Position numbers and translations under genes: made by a program. From Streptomyces sp. STR69 (GTDB lineage: Bacteria; Actinomycetota; Actinomycetes; Streptomycetales; Streptomycetaceae), in contig NZ_JALJRY010000033.1 of NCBI RefSeq assembly GCF_024519455.1, positions 1-64,000 on the forward strand: a stretch of 64,000 nucleotides of DNA. Reading direction: 5' to 3'. This document shows positions 6,866 to 15,877 of this stretch, one piece after another. The notes below the pieces were generated by a model. That model was not told the DNA's origin, made no database searches, and worked only from the letters and a program-made list of their open reading frames with translations. Positions within the stretch are counted from its first letter, which is position 1. Each line of letters opens with the position of its first letter.

Positions 6866-7648
6866 TCATGGTGCGAGGGCTACGACGAGTTCCACGACGT
6901 AGGTCTCCTCCACCGTGCCGTCGGGGAACGCGGTGAGCAGGTGGGTTCGCTCCTCGGTGAGGAAGGTGTTGGTGGCCTGTTCGTCCTGGACCAGGAAGAC
7001 CGAGTGGCTGCTGATGTTGGCCAGGTGGGTGTCGACCGGGACGCGGCGGCTCCAGCGGACCCTGCGGTGGGCGAAGTCGAGTCGGCCGGTGGGGTCGGCG
7101 AGTGCGGTGCGCAGGCCGCTGCCGTTCTGCTCCACGACGGGGTCGATGCCGAAGTGGATCCTGATGCGTTCCGACTGCTCGGCGATCCACGGGACGTCGA
7201 CAGCGCTGGTGTTCCACCACAGTGCGAGCGCGCCGCCCGGGCGCAGTACGCGCAGGGCCTCCGGGACCGACTTGGTGGTGTCGGTCCAGTGCCAGGCCTG
7301 GGCGTAGGTGAGGAAGTCGGCACAGTCGTCGGCGAGGGGGAGCGCGTCGCCGCTGCCCCGGACGATCGGGACGTCGGGGAGGGTGCGGCGGAACTGGGCC
7401 GCCATGCCGTCGCCGGGTTCGATCGCGATGACTTCGGCGCCGCGGGCGTGCAGGAGGGTGGTTGCGATGCCGGTGCCGGCCCCGACGTCCGCGACACGGG
7501 CGCCCGCGAGGGGGTGGGCGGCCAGTTCCTCGATGGCGTCGAAGAGTGCAGGTGGGTAGGAGGGGCGGTTCTCGGCGTACTGGGCCGCGGCGGCGTTGAA
7601 GGAGTGGGCTCGGGCGGTGTGCGAGGGCGGCTTCGACGAAGTGGTCAT
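6866..7648 (-). CDS. Class I SAM-dependent methyltransferase
   Basis: Small-molecule methyltransferase (260 aa) of the UbiE/Methyltransf_11 type. Motif I is VADVGAGTG, followed by the acidic strand end of VIAIEPG, and motif post-I and III regions DCADFLTYAQAWHW and RVLRPGGALALWW. ATG 7648 is used because homology-like sequence (HSFNAAAAQYAENRPSYP) begins soon after; an upstream in-frame extension is Pro-rich and unlike the family. The substrate is unknown and the neighbours give no pathway. Confidence 0.85.
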   Translation of the reverse strand: MTTSSKPPSHTARAHSFNAAAAQYAENRPSYPPALFDAIEELAAHPLAGARVADVGAGTGIATTLLHARGAEVIAIEPGDGMAAQFRRTLPDVPIVRGSGDALPLADDCADFLTYAQAWHWTDTTKSVPEALRVLRPGGALALWWNTSAVDVPWIAEQSERIRIHFGIDPVVEQNGSGLRTALADPTGRLDFAHRRVRWSRRVPVDTHLANISSHSVFLVQDEQATNTFLTEERTHLLTAFPDGTVEETYVVELVVALAP

Positions 7649-7866
7649 ACGGCCATCGTTGCCCGGGTGAGTGCAGGATGCAGGTGGATTTTGGTGAGAA
7701 ATGGGGGTGGGGAGGGGAGAGGGGCGGAGGTAGGGATGGGGACGGGGACAGGGACCGGGACGGGAGCTCGGCTCGGTCGGTTGGGGTGCGGGGCCTGGGT
7801 GGTGGGGCCGGCGTGAACCTTCTGGAAGCAACGAGGCACCGGAACGCGTGCCTGCCCCCGCCCTGG

Positions 7867-8394
7867 TCAGGACCGGCGGCGCTTCTTCGACGGGTTGCGG
7901 GTGCGGCGAGTTGTGCGCTTCTCGTGCTGGGCCACGGCCGTCTCGTACTCCTCGCGGTGGAGTTTCTCGCCGGGCGCCTCGGTGAGGGAGCGGAAGAAGT
8001 AGGCGACGAGGGAGCCGACGAAGCCGATGCCCAGGAGGCCGCGGAGGGAGGCCTGCCGGTCGGGGTCGGGGCGTTTCCTGAACGCTTCCCAGGTGTGGCC
8101 GAAGGCTAGGGCGCTGCAGACCGCGAACATCACGATGACGAGGAGGGTGACGAAGCTGCCGACGTCCGCGATCTGGAGGCCCTGGTAGGCGAAGCGGAGG
8201 ATCAGGCAGGAGGCGACGGCGGCGGCGAGGGAGCCGGCTGCCGCGGCGATGCGGCGCGGGGCGTAGCCGTTGTCGTGGTTCACCCAGGTGGTGCCGAAGA
8301 AGCGGAGGGGCTCGGGGCGGGGGCCTGTGCCTGCGCCTGCGTCTGTGCCTGGGGAGCCCGCGGGGGCGTCCTGGGTGCCGGTCTCGTCGTTCAC
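7867..8394 (-). CDS. Small integral membrane protein
   Basis: Unrecognised 175-aa protein. Three hydrophobic segments are visible (around residues 50-70, 78-100 and 118-136), after an acidic/Pro-rich N-terminus and before a strongly basic tail ending RNPSKKRRRS. Probably a Streptomyces-specific membrane protein. ATG 8394 is the only sensible start. It stands between the methyltransferase and the SH3 genes on the same strand, with gaps over 45 bp, so cotranscription is uncertain. Confidence 0.7.
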   Translation of the reverse strand: MNDETGTQDAPAGSPGTDAGAGTGPRPEPLRFFGTTWVNHDNGYAPRRIAAAAGSLAAAVASCLILRFAYQGLQIADVGSFVTLLVIVMFAVCSALAFGHTWEAFRKRPDPDRQASLRGLLGIGFVGSLVAYFFRSLTEAPGEKLHREEYETAVAQHEKRTTRRTRNPSKKRRRS

Positions 8395-8440
8395 GGGACG
8401 ATTATGGCTCTGAGGGCGGGCGCGGGCTCCCGTTGGGGGC

Positions 8441-8788
8441 TCAGGAGCAGCGGGCGGCTATGTAGCCGTCGCTGCCGGTGTTCACGTAGGTGTCCGAGAT
8501 GTACTCGCCGTCGTCGATGTTGTCCCAGATGTTCGACGTGCCGTAGTAGCCCGAGACCGTGGTGCCCGGTGACTGGCAGTAGATCAGGACCTGCGAGCCG
8601 GCGGCCAGAACGCGGACGATGGTGTAGTTGGTGCCGGGACCGCTGCGGACGTTGACGCTGGTACCGGGCGCGATCGCGTAGTAGTGCAGCGTTGGGGCGG
8701 CGCTGGCCGGAGCCGGTGCACCCATCACCATGAGAAAAGCGCCGGCAGCACCCGCAAGCAGGACGGATCTGCGCCTTCGCGATGACAT
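8441..8788 (-). CDS. Secreted bacterial SH3-domain protein
   Basis: A 115-aa exported protein. A twin-arginine-like or Sec signal (MSSRRRRSVLLAGAAGAF, cleavage near APASA-AP around residue 30) precedes one bacterial SH3 domain with the typical VNVRSGPGTNY motif. Two cysteines (in IYCQSP and AARCS) could form a disulfide outside the cell. Such domains bind cell-wall peptides or mediate envelope contacts. It is a tandem paralogue of the next gene upstream on the same strand. Confidence 0.8.
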   Translation of the reverse strand: MSSRRRRSVLLAGAAGAFLMVMGAPAPASAAPTLHYYAIAPGTSVNVRSGPGTNYTIVRVLAAGSQVLIYCQSPGTTVSGYYGTSNIWDNIDDGEYISDTYVNTGSDGYIAARCS

Positions 8789-8816
8789 GCGTGTCCTTTG
8801 AGTCGGGGTCGTGGGA

Positions 8817-9128
8817 TCAGGAGCAGCGGGAGGCCACGTAGCCGTCGCTGCCGGTGTTCACGTACGCGTCGGACACGAACTCGCCGTTGCTGATGTTGTC
8901 CCAGATGTTCGACGTGCCGTAGGTGCCGGTGACCGTGGTGCCCGGTGACTGGCAGTAGATCGGGACCTGCGAGCCCCCCGGCAGGGTGCCGACGATGCTG
9001 TAGCTCGTGCCGGGGCCGCTGCGGATGTTGAGACGGACGTCGGCGGTTGTGTAGTAGTGCACGGCCGCTGCCGTGGCCACGGCCTCGGACTCGCTGCCCT
9101 CAGCCTCTTGCGCGCGGTCAACAGACAT
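8817..9128 (-). CDS. SH3-domain protein, tandem paralogue without signal peptide
   Basis: A 103-aa protein with one SH3 domain (LNIRSGPGTSY) and the same two cysteines (IYCQSP, ASRCS) as its downstream neighbour. ATG 9128 is fixed by GGGGGAGG about 8 bp upstream. From this start the N-terminus is acidic (SVDRAQEAEGSESEA), with no signal peptide or membrane segment, and the longer in-frame extension also lacks one. Either the protein is cytoplasmic, leaves by another route, or the export signal has been lost since duplication. Confidence 0.72.
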   Translation of the reverse strand: MSVDRAQEAEGSESEAVATAAAVHYYTTADVRLNIRSGPGTSYSIVGTLPGGSQVPIYCQSPGTTVTGTYGTSNIWDNISNGEFVSDAYVNTGSDGYVASRCS

Positions 9129-9310
9129 GAAAAACCTCCCCCGTTGGACCCCATGACTGCCATGGGGCAACGATGATTCCCCTAAAACACGCCATGAAAC
9201 ACATGTACGCAACTCGCACTCGGAAGCCAGCAAGCCGTCTCTGTCCCGTACGGGTCATCGACTAGGCTCCGTGCGTCGCGCGCGCGAACGATCAGCACGG
9301 GGGTGGTTCC

Positions 9311-11419
9311 ATGGCGCCACAGCACGACACCGGAGCGGGCGCGGAAGCGGAACTTCCCGAGTACGCCGGTCACTACCGCCTGGAGTCATGTCTGGGCTCA
9401 GGCGGCATGGGGGTGGTGCATCTGGCGCAGAGTACCTCCGGGATGAAGGTCGCCGTGAAGGTGGTTCACGCGGAGTTCGCCCAGGATCCCGAGTTCAGAG
9501 GGCGGTTCCGGCAGGAGGTGGCTGCCGCGCGGCGGGTGAGCGGGGCCTTCACCGCGCCGGTGGTCGATGCCGATCCCGAGGCCCGACGGCCTTGGATGGC
9601 GACGCTGTTCATTCCCGGATCGACCCTGTCCGAGCACGTGAAGCGGAACGGGCCCATGGCGCCCGGCGAGTTGCGCCGGCTGATGGCGGGACTGGCCGAG
9701 GCGCTGCGCGACATCCATCGGGTGGGCGTCGTACACCGGGATCTGAAGCCAAGCAACGTGCTGCTCGCCGAGGACGGTCCGAAGGTCATCGACTTCGGTA
9801 TTTCTCGGCCAAAGGACAGCGAACTGCGCACCGAGACCGGGAAGTTGATCGGGACGCCGCCCTTCATGGCACCGGAGCAGTTCCGGCGGCCCAGGGAGGT
9901 CGGGCCCGCCGCGGACATCTTCGCGCTCGGGTCCGTGATGGTGCATGCGGCGACCGGGCGAGGGCCGTTCGACTCGGACAGCCCGTACGTCGTGGCCTAC
10001 CAAGTCGTGCACGACGAACCCGACTTGGCCGGGGTGCCGGACAATCTGGCACCGCTCGTCATGCGTTGTCTCGCCAAGGAACCCGAAGACCGGCCCACGC
10101 CGGACGAGTTGATGCGGGAGCTGCGATCCGTGGCGGCCTCGTACGACACTCAGGCGTTCATACCGGAGCAGCGGACAAGTGGTGCACCGGCTCCCGAGCC
10201 GAACCCGGTGGAAAAGCCCGCGCGCACACCCCGGCGACGTCGGACGGTGTTGCTGGCGGCCGCGGCCGCCGGGCTGGTCGTCTGTGGCGTCCTCACCTCG
10301 GTTCAGCTGGCCGGAGGCGCTGACACCTCGCCGACCGGAGGGGCCGACGCCCCGCCGAGGAGCACCGGCACGAGGACCTCACCGGCCGCGTTCAAGGCCT
10401 GGGCGACGAAACCCGCGGCCAAGGCCGGGGGCGTGCCCCAATGCGCCTACGGCGCAGGTGAGTTGCTGTGCGCGCAGCCCGGAGTCGTCTACGCCCTCGC
10501 ACCGGCCGACGGCACCCTGCTGTGGCGGCATTCGGTGACCGAGGAGAGACCCGATGGCGCACCCGTCATCGCCGGTGGGCTGGTGCACCCGTACGGCGGT
10601 GGGAGCCGGCGCCTGGAGGCGCTCGATCCGTCCTCGGGCACGCGGATCTGGCAGCGGAACACGCCGGGGTACGACTCCGTGCGCTATGTCGGCGGTATGG
10701 CCCTGCTCAGCCGTGCGGACGGCACGGTCACGGGCGTCGACGGCGCGTCGGGCGAGACGAAGTGGAGCCGCCGGATTCCTGGTGTCACGTCCTTCGTCTC
10801 GTTCGCCGGGAACCCACTGGCGTACGCGACGAGATCGTCCGACGACGGGTCGAGCACCAAGGTCACCGCGGTCGATCCGGATACCGGCGACATTCGGTGG
10901 GAAGCGCGGTTGCAGGGGATGCTGAGGCCCGTCGGCGTCCAACGCGGATCCGTGTTCTTCCTCTCCACCGACTGGAGTTCCGGCGACACCAAGGCCGTCG
11001 TCCGCTACGTCCCCGGGACAAGGGCGACGAGCCGGGTGGAGCTGCCCGTACCGCGTCAGGACCCCGTGGCCACCATGCGCGGAAACGTCATGTACGTACT
11101 GGCAACCGGCGGTTCACTGGAGGCGATCGACACGGACACCCAGAAGCGGTTGTGGCATCTGGAGACGTCCGTGAGCCGCGGTTCGGTGCCGGTCGCCGAC
11201 GACAAGCACGTGTACGTGACCGCCCCTGACGGGCGCCTCTTGGCGGTCGACGCCGACAACGGGCGACTCGTCGGGCAGACGGCCGCTCGGCTCGGCACGG
11301 ACTCCGGCCAGGTTGTCGCCACGCTCCCCGAACCCGTCATAGCGGACAACCGCGTCTACGCCGCCGCCCCCGACGGCACGGTCTTCGCCGTCAACTCCCT
11401 TACGCCCGGGGCCTGGTAG
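9311..11419 (+). CDS. Membrane Ser/Thr protein kinase with PQQ-type sensor domain
   Basis: Eukaryotic-type kinase of 702 aa. The glycine loop GSGGMG is at 29-34, the ATP lysine in VAVK at 50, catalytic HRDLKPSN at 142-149, DFG at 161-163 and APE at 187-189, so it should be active. A Pro-rich linker leads to one transmembrane helix (about 312-334). The extracytoplasmic C-terminus has repeated WQRNTPG, WSRRIPG and WEARLQG blocks typical of a PQQ-like beta-propeller, the presumed sensor. ATG 9311 follows a GGGGG stretch. The stop lies inside the first unit of a 40-bp tandem repeat. The signal sensed is unknown. Confidence 0.9.
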   Translation: MAPQHDTGAGAEAELPEYAGHYRLESCLGSGGMGVVHLAQSTSGMKVAVKVVHAEFAQDPEFRGRFRQEVAAARRVSGAFTAPVVDADPEARRPWMATLFIPGSTLSEHVKRNGPMAPGELRRLMAGLAEALRDIHRVGVVHRDLKPSNVLLAEDGPKVIDFGISRPKDSELRTETGKLIGTPPFMAPEQFRRPREVGPAADIFALGSVMVHAATGRGPFDSDSPYVVAYQVVHDEPDLAGVPDNLAPLVMRCLAKEPEDRPTPDELMRELRSVAASYDTQAFIPEQRTSGAPAPEPNPVEKPARTPRRRRTVLLAAAAAGLVVCGVLTSVQLAGGADTSPTGGADAPPRSTGTRTSPAAFKAWATKPAAKAGGVPQCAYGAGELLCAQPGVVYALAPADGTLLWRHSVTEERPDGAPVIAGGLVHPYGGGSRRLEALDPSSGTRIWQRNTPGYDSVRYVGGMALLSRADGTVTGVDGASGETKWSRRIPGVTSFVSFAGNPLAYATRSSDDGSSTKVTAVDPDTGDIRWEARLQGMLRPVGVQRGSVFFLSTDWSSGDTKAVVRYVPGTRATSRVELPVPRQDPVATMRGNVMYVLATGGSLEAIDTDTQKRLWHLETSVSRGSVPVADDKHVYVTAPDGRLLAVDADNGRLVGQTAARLGTDSGQVVATLPEPVIADNRVYAAAPDGTVFAVNSLTPGAW

Positions 11420-11626
11420 CCGTAACAAGGCGAACTGCCTTAGACCCGGGGCCCGGTGGCCGTAGCAAAGCGAACTCCCCTACGCCCGAGTCCCAGTGGC
11501 CGTAGCGAGGCGAACTGCCGTAGGCCCGGCGCCCGGTGGCCGTAGCAAAGCGAACCCCCTTGCGCCCGGCGCCCGGTGGCCGCAGCGAGGTGAACTCCCG
11601 TGCGCCCGCTGCCTGGTGGTGGCACG
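11401..11626. repeat. Five and a half 40-bp tandem repeats
   Basis: Units start at 11401, 11441, 11481, 11521 and 11561, each exactly 40 bp, with a partial sixth at 11601-11626. Shared blocks are GCCCGG, then CCGTAGC followed by GCGAACT, with about 75-85 percent identity between units by eye. The first unit contains the last codons and stop of the kinase gene, so the array grew out of, or into, the coding end. It fills the gap between the convergent kinase and ilvD genes. Confidence 0.85.
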
Positions 11627-11631
11627 CGGAA

Positions 11632-11661
11632 GGGCCGCCCCCGTCGGAACGGAGACGGCCC
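11632..11661 (-). terminator. Inverted repeat downstream of ilvD
   Basis: GGGCCG (11632-11637) and CGGCCC (11656-11661) enclose a further partly complementary CCCGTC/GACGG region. It lies 24 bp past the ilvD stop, as expected for an intrinsic terminator of the minus strand, without a T-run. Confidence 0.5.
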
Positions 11662-11684
11662 CACGTCGGGCGACGGGCGCTACC

Positions 11685-13538
11685 TCAGCCGAGCTTGCTG
11701 ACGTCCCGCACGGCGCCGCGGTCCGCGCTGGTGGCCATCGCGGCGTAGGCGCGCAGGGCGGCCGAGACCTTGCGCTCGCGGTTCTTCGGGGCGTAGCGGC
11801 CGTCGAGCGCGGCCTCGCGGCGGGCCAACTCGGCTTCGTCGACGAGGAGTTCGATGGTGCGGTTCGGGATGTCGATGCGGATGCGGTCGCCGTCCTCGAC
11901 GAGGGCGATGGTGCCGCCGGACGCCGCCTCGGGGGACGCGTGGCCGATGGACAGGCCCGAAGTGCCGCCGGAGAAGCGGCCGTCGGTGATCAGGGCGCAG
12001 GTCTTGCCGAGGCCGCGGCCCTTGAGGAAGGACGTCGGGTAGAGCATCTCCTGCATGCCGGGGCCGCCCTTGGGGCCCTCGTAGCGGATGACGACGACAT
12101 CGCCGTGCGTCACCTGCTTGTTGAGGATCTTCTCGACGGCCTCTTCCTGCGACTCGCAGACGACCGCCGGTCCCTCGAAGGTCCAGATGGACTCGTCGAC
12201 ACCGGCCGTCTTCACGACGCAGCCGTCGACGGCGAGGTTGCCCTTGAGGACGGCGAGGCCGCCGTCCTTGGAGTAGGCGTGCTCGGCGGAGCGGATGCAG
12301 CCCTCGGCGGCGTCCTCGTCCAGCGCGGCCCAGCGCTCGGACTGGGAGAAGGCCTCGGAGGAACGGACGCAGCCGGGCGCCGCGTGCCACAGCTCCACGG
12401 CCTCCGGGGACGGGGAGCCGCCGCGCACGTCCCACGTCTTCAGCCAGTCCGCGAGGGACGGGCTGTGGACGGAGTGGACGTCCTCGTTGAGCAGGCCCGC
12501 GCGGTGCAACTCGCCCAGCAGAGCCGGGATTCCGCCGGCGCGGTGCACGTCCTCCATGTAGTACGTGCGGTTCTTCGCGACGTTCGGGGCGACCTTCGCG
12601 AGGCACGGCACGCGGCGCGAGACCGCGTTGATCTCGTCCAGGCCGAAGGAGACGCCCGCCTCCTGGGCCGCGGCCAGCAGGTGCAGGATCGTGTTGGTCG
12701 AGCCGCCCATCGCGATGTCGAGGGCCATGGCGTTCTCGAAGGCCGCGAAGGTGGCGACGTTGCGGGGCAGGACCGTCTCGTCGTCCTGCTCGTAGTAGCG
12801 GCGGGTGATGTCCATCACCGTGCGGGCCGCGTCCTGGTACAGGCCCTTGCGAGCGGTGTGCGTGGCGAGGACCGAACCGTTGCCCGGCAGCGAGAGGCCG
12901 ATGGCCTCGGTCAGGCAGTTCATCGAGTTGGCGGTGAACATGCCGGAACAGGAGCCGCAGGTCGGACAGGCGTTCTCCTCGATGTTGAGGACATCCGCGT
13001 CCGAGACGCTGTCGTTGGCGGCCTCGACCATCGCGTCGATCAGGTCCAGCGTGCGGACGGTGCCGTCCTGCAGCGTGGCGCGCCCGGCCTCCATGGGACC
13101 GCCGGAGACGAAGACCGTCGGGATGTTCAGGCGGAGCGCCGCCATGAGCATGCCGGGCGTGATCTTGTCGCAGTTGGAGATGCAGATCAGGGCGTCGGCG
13201 CAGTGCGCCTCGACCATGTACTCCACGCTGTCCGCGATCAGGTCGCGCGACGGCAGGCTGTAGAGCATGCCGCCGTGGCCCATCGCGATGCCGTCGTCGA
13301 CCGCGATCGTGTTGAACTCGCGCGGGATGCCCCCGGCCGCGGTGATCGCCTCGCTGACGATCCGGCCGACGGGCTGCAGGTGGGTGTGGCCGGGCACGAA
13401 CTCGGTGAAGCTGTTCGCCACCGCGATGATCGGCTTCCGGCCAATGTCCGCACCGGGTACACCGGAGGCGCGCATAAGGGCGCGTGCGCCCGCCATGTTG
13501 CGGCCGTGGGTGACTGTGCGGGACCTCAGCTCGGGCAT
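11685..13538 (-). CDS. ilvD: Dihydroxy-acid dehydratase
   Basis: Fe-S dehydratase (617 aa, full length) converting 2,3-dihydroxy-isovalerate or -methylvalerate into the 2-keto acid, in valine, isoleucine and (via ketoisovalerate) pantothenate synthesis. Cluster ligand regions SNCDKITPGM (Cys123) and CPTCGSCSGM (Cys194/Cys197) are intact. ATG 13538 has GAAGGAG upstream. It is a stand-alone gene, 110 bp downstream of the TetR gene on the same strand. No attenuator is visible in the short leader. Confidence 0.96.
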   Translation of the reverse strand: MPELRSRTVTHGRNMAGARALMRASGVPGADIGRKPIIAVANSFTEFVPGHTHLQPVGRIVSEAITAAGGIPREFNTIAVDDGIAMGHGGMLYSLPSRDLIADSVEYMVEAHCADALICISNCDKITPGMLMAALRLNIPTVFVSGGPMEAGRATLQDGTVRTLDLIDAMVEAANDSVSDADVLNIEENACPTCGSCSGMFTANSMNCLTEAIGLSLPGNGSVLATHTARKGLYQDAARTVMDITRRYYEQDDETVLPRNVATFAAFENAMALDIAMGGSTNTILHLLAAAQEAGVSFGLDEINAVSRRVPCLAKVAPNVAKNRTYYMEDVHRAGGIPALLGELHRAGLLNEDVHSVHSPSLADWLKTWDVRGGSPSPEAVELWHAAPGCVRSSEAFSQSERWAALDEDAAEGCIRSAEHAYSKDGGLAVLKGNLAVDGCVVKTAGVDESIWTFEGPAVVCESQEEAVEKILNKQVTHGDVVVIRYEGPKGGPGMQEMLYPTSFLKGRGLGKTCALITDGRFSGGTSGLSIGHASPEAASGGTIALVEDGDRIRIDIPNRTIELLVDEAELARREAALDGRYAPKNRERKVSAALRAYAAMATSADRGAVRDVSKLG

Positions 13539-13647
13539 CGTCGCTCGCTCCTTCAGACAGATAGGGCTGCTATTGAGCGTACGCCGGTCATCCAGGGGGC
13601 GGACACGGTGTCCGCATCGCGGGATGCCCGTCTCGGGGTACGGCGGC

Positions 13648-14253
13648 TCAGGGCCCCGTCAAGTGCCCCTGCACCACGGGGGCCACCCGCGCGATGATCT
13701 GCTCCGGGTCGGCCGAGGCCAGCGGCTCCACCTTGATCACGTAGCGCAGCATCGCCGTACCCACCAGCTGCGCCGCCGCGAGCTCGGCGCGCAGTTCCGC
13801 GTCCGGGAGGTCCAGCCGGGCGGCGACCCGGCTCAGCACCTGGGAGACCACGAGCCGGCGGAAGACGGCCGCGGCGGCCTCGTTGTTGACGGCGGACCGG
13901 ACGATCGCCAGCAGCGGCGTGCGGGTGGCCGGGTTCTCCCAGACACCGAAGATGAAGCGGGTCAGCCGCTCGCCGACCCCGTCCAGCGGCCCCTCGGCGA
14001 CCGCGTCCGGCGCGTTCGCCGCCGGGGCGAAGGCGACCTCGATGGACGCCTCGAAGACCTGCTCCTTGGTACCGAAGTAGTGATGAACGAGCGCCGAGTC
14101 GACCCCTGCCGCCTTCGCGATGCCACGCACGGACGTCTTCTCGTACCCCCGCTCGGAGAACTCCTCCCGGGCCGCGGCCAGGATGCGGTCGCGGGTGTCG
14201 GCGGACTCCGTACGAGGGGGTCGGCCCCGGCGCTTGGCGGTGGCGTCGGTCAC
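13648..14253 (-). CDS. TetR family transcriptional regulator
   Basis: A 201-aa repressor-type protein with an N-terminal HTH (residues about 20-65; SVRGIAKAAGVDSALVHHYF) and a helical ligand-binding C-terminus of the TetR_C_33 sort. The GTG start at 14253 overlaps the stop of the sugar-isomerase-like gene by GTGA, so it is coupled to that gene and may regulate it. The basic N-terminus (KRRGRPPR) is common in this subfamily. The ligand is unknown. Confidence 0.87.
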   Translation of the reverse strand: MTDATAKRRGRPPRTESADTRDRILAAAREEFSERGYEKTSVRGIAKAAGVDSALVHHYFGTKEQVFEASIEVAFAPAANAPDAVAEGPLDGVGERLTRFIFGVWENPATRTPLLAIVRSAVNNEAAAAVFRRLVVSQVLSRVAARLDLPDAELRAELAAAQLVGTAMLRYVIKVEPLASADPEQIIARVAPVVQGHLTGP

Positions 14254-15074
14254 AGCCGGGGCACCTTCACGGCCGAGGCCAGATGCAGCCGCGTGAAGGC
14301 GAGCGCCTCCGCGAGATCGGCCTCTCGTTCGGCGCCGGACATCGCGCGCCGGGTGTTGACCTCGATGACGACATGGCCGTCGAAGCCGGTCGTCGCGAGC
14401 CGTTCCAGCAGCTCGGCGCAGGGCTGGGTGCCGCGCCCGGGGACGAGGTGCTCGTCCTTGTTCGAGCCGTTGCCGTCCGCGAGATGGACATGACCGAGAC
14501 GATCACCCATCCGCTCGATCATCTCGGTCGCGTCGGTGCGGGCGGTCGCGGTGTGGCTGAGGTCGATCGTGAAGTGCCGGTAGTCGTCCTGCGTGACGTC
14601 CCATTCGGGGGCGTAGGCGAGCATCTCGCGGTCGCGGTAGCGCCACGGGTACATGTTCTCTACGGCGAACCGCACATCCGTCTCGTTCGCCATCCGCCAG
14701 ATCCCGCTGACGAAGTCCCGCGCGTACTGGCGCTGCCAGCGGAAAGGCGGATGCACGACGACCGTGCTCGCGCCGAGCTTCTCGGCGGCGGCCTGGGCGC
14801 GCTGGAGCTTGATCCACGGGTCGGTGGACCACACCCGCTGCGTGATGAGCAGGCACGGCGCGTGCACGGCGAGGATCGGGACCTGGTGGTAGTCGCTGAG
14901 TCTGCGCAGCGCCTCGATGTCCTGGCTGACCGGGTCGGTCCACACCATGACCTCGACGCCGTCGTAACCGAGGCGCGCGGCGATCTCGAAGGCCGTCGCC
15001 GTCGACTCCGGATACACGGACGCCGTGGACAGCGCGACCTTCGCATCCGGGATGCGCACGACTGGTTCTGCCAC
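14250..15074 (-). CDS. Sugar phosphate isomerase/epimerase family (TIM barrel)
   Basis: AP-endonuclease-2-type TIM-barrel protein of 274 aa from GTG 15074. Family blocks GYDGVEVMVW, ILAVHAPCLL, VVHPPF, AVENMYPW and HVHLADGNGS are present and supply the usual metal-binding His/Glu residues. Members isomerise or epimerise sugars or inositol derivatives; the substrate cannot be assigned. An ATG farther upstream (15191) would add a Pro/Arg-rich extension unlike the family, so the GTG is preferred although no strong ribosome site precedes it. Coupled to the downstream TetR gene. Confidence 0.83.
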   Translation of the reverse strand: MAEPVVRIPDAKVALSTASVYPESTATAFEIAARLGYDGVEVMVWTDPVSQDIEALRRLSDYHQVPILAVHAPCLLITQRVWSTDPWIKLQRAQAAAEKLGASTVVVHPPFRWQRQYARDFVSGIWRMANETDVRFAVENMYPWRYRDREMLAYAPEWDVTQDDYRHFTIDLSHTATARTDATEMIERMGDRLGHVHLADGNGSNKDEHLVPGRGTQPCAELLERLATTGFDGHVVIEVNTRRAMSGAEREADLAEALAFTRLHLASAVKVPRL

Positions 15075-15877
15075 GGAGGACAGACTACGGGGCGGCGCTT
15101 TGCGCGGGGGAGCCGGTTGCTGTGCCCGCCCTGTGCGGGGTACTGCAACCGGCCATCTCCGGCGCGGGGCCGCGTTGTGGCGATACTTCATGCGGGTCTG
15201 ATACGTCGGGTGCCGGGTGGGTGTTCAGTCGGGGCGGGCGTGGGGGGAGTTGGCGCGGGCGGGGGCGCGGGCCATGGGTGGCGCGTGCGCGGGCGTTCGG
15301 CAGCGCCGGACGTGTGGTCCAGCAGCGGGTACGCGCGCGTGCACTGTGGACGCGGAAGGGGAAGCGGAAGGGCCGGGCGCCACGGCCAAGCGGGCGCCGC
15401 GGATGGCACCACGCGCGGGCACCGTGCACGCGGAAGGGCACGGGCGCCACGGCCAGGCGGCGCCGCGGATGGCACCGCGGATGGCCCTGCGCGCAGGCAC
15501 CACGACAGAGCGGGCGGAGGTTCGACCAGCGCTGTCGGACAGCCACGCGGGTACGTCACGACCACCACGCGCGCGTGCACCACGGACAGCCACGCGCGCG
15601 TGCACCACGGCTACGCGCTCGCCCCGCCGCTACGGCCACGCGCGCGTGCGTCGCGGCCGGGACCTGCGGGGGTACGGCCGGCCCCGACGCTGTGCGGACC
15701 CGCAGCCCCACCCGCGTACGGCACGGCCGAGCCGGCGGGTCTACGGCCGGCGCCCGACACCTCGCCGACCGGCAGCCGCGCGGGCACGTGACGGCCACAC
15801 GCCCTCCCCCCGCCCGCTGCCCCGCCTACGCCCACGCCCACGCCCACGCCCACGCCCACGACAGCCGGTGCGGCCGT
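15075..15877. repeat. 800 bp of repetitive GC-rich DNA without a credible gene
   Basis: Several repeat types lie here. A 66-bp imperfect direct repeat has copies starting at 15364 and 15430 (each begins GCGGAAGGG). A 21-bp sequence containing CACGCGCGCGTGCACCACG occurs exactly twice, 25 bp apart (15565 and 15590), with a diverged third at 15636. The hexamer CCCACG is repeated five times (15831-15860). All six frames are open by composition only and none resembles a known protein. The stretch separates ppx (stop) from the sugar-isomerase start. Confidence 0.65.

Noticed and set aside
11496..13697. 733-codon plus-strand frame opposite ilvD
   Set aside because: It is the mirror of ilvD codon bias; ilvD on the minus strand has full-length family similarity.
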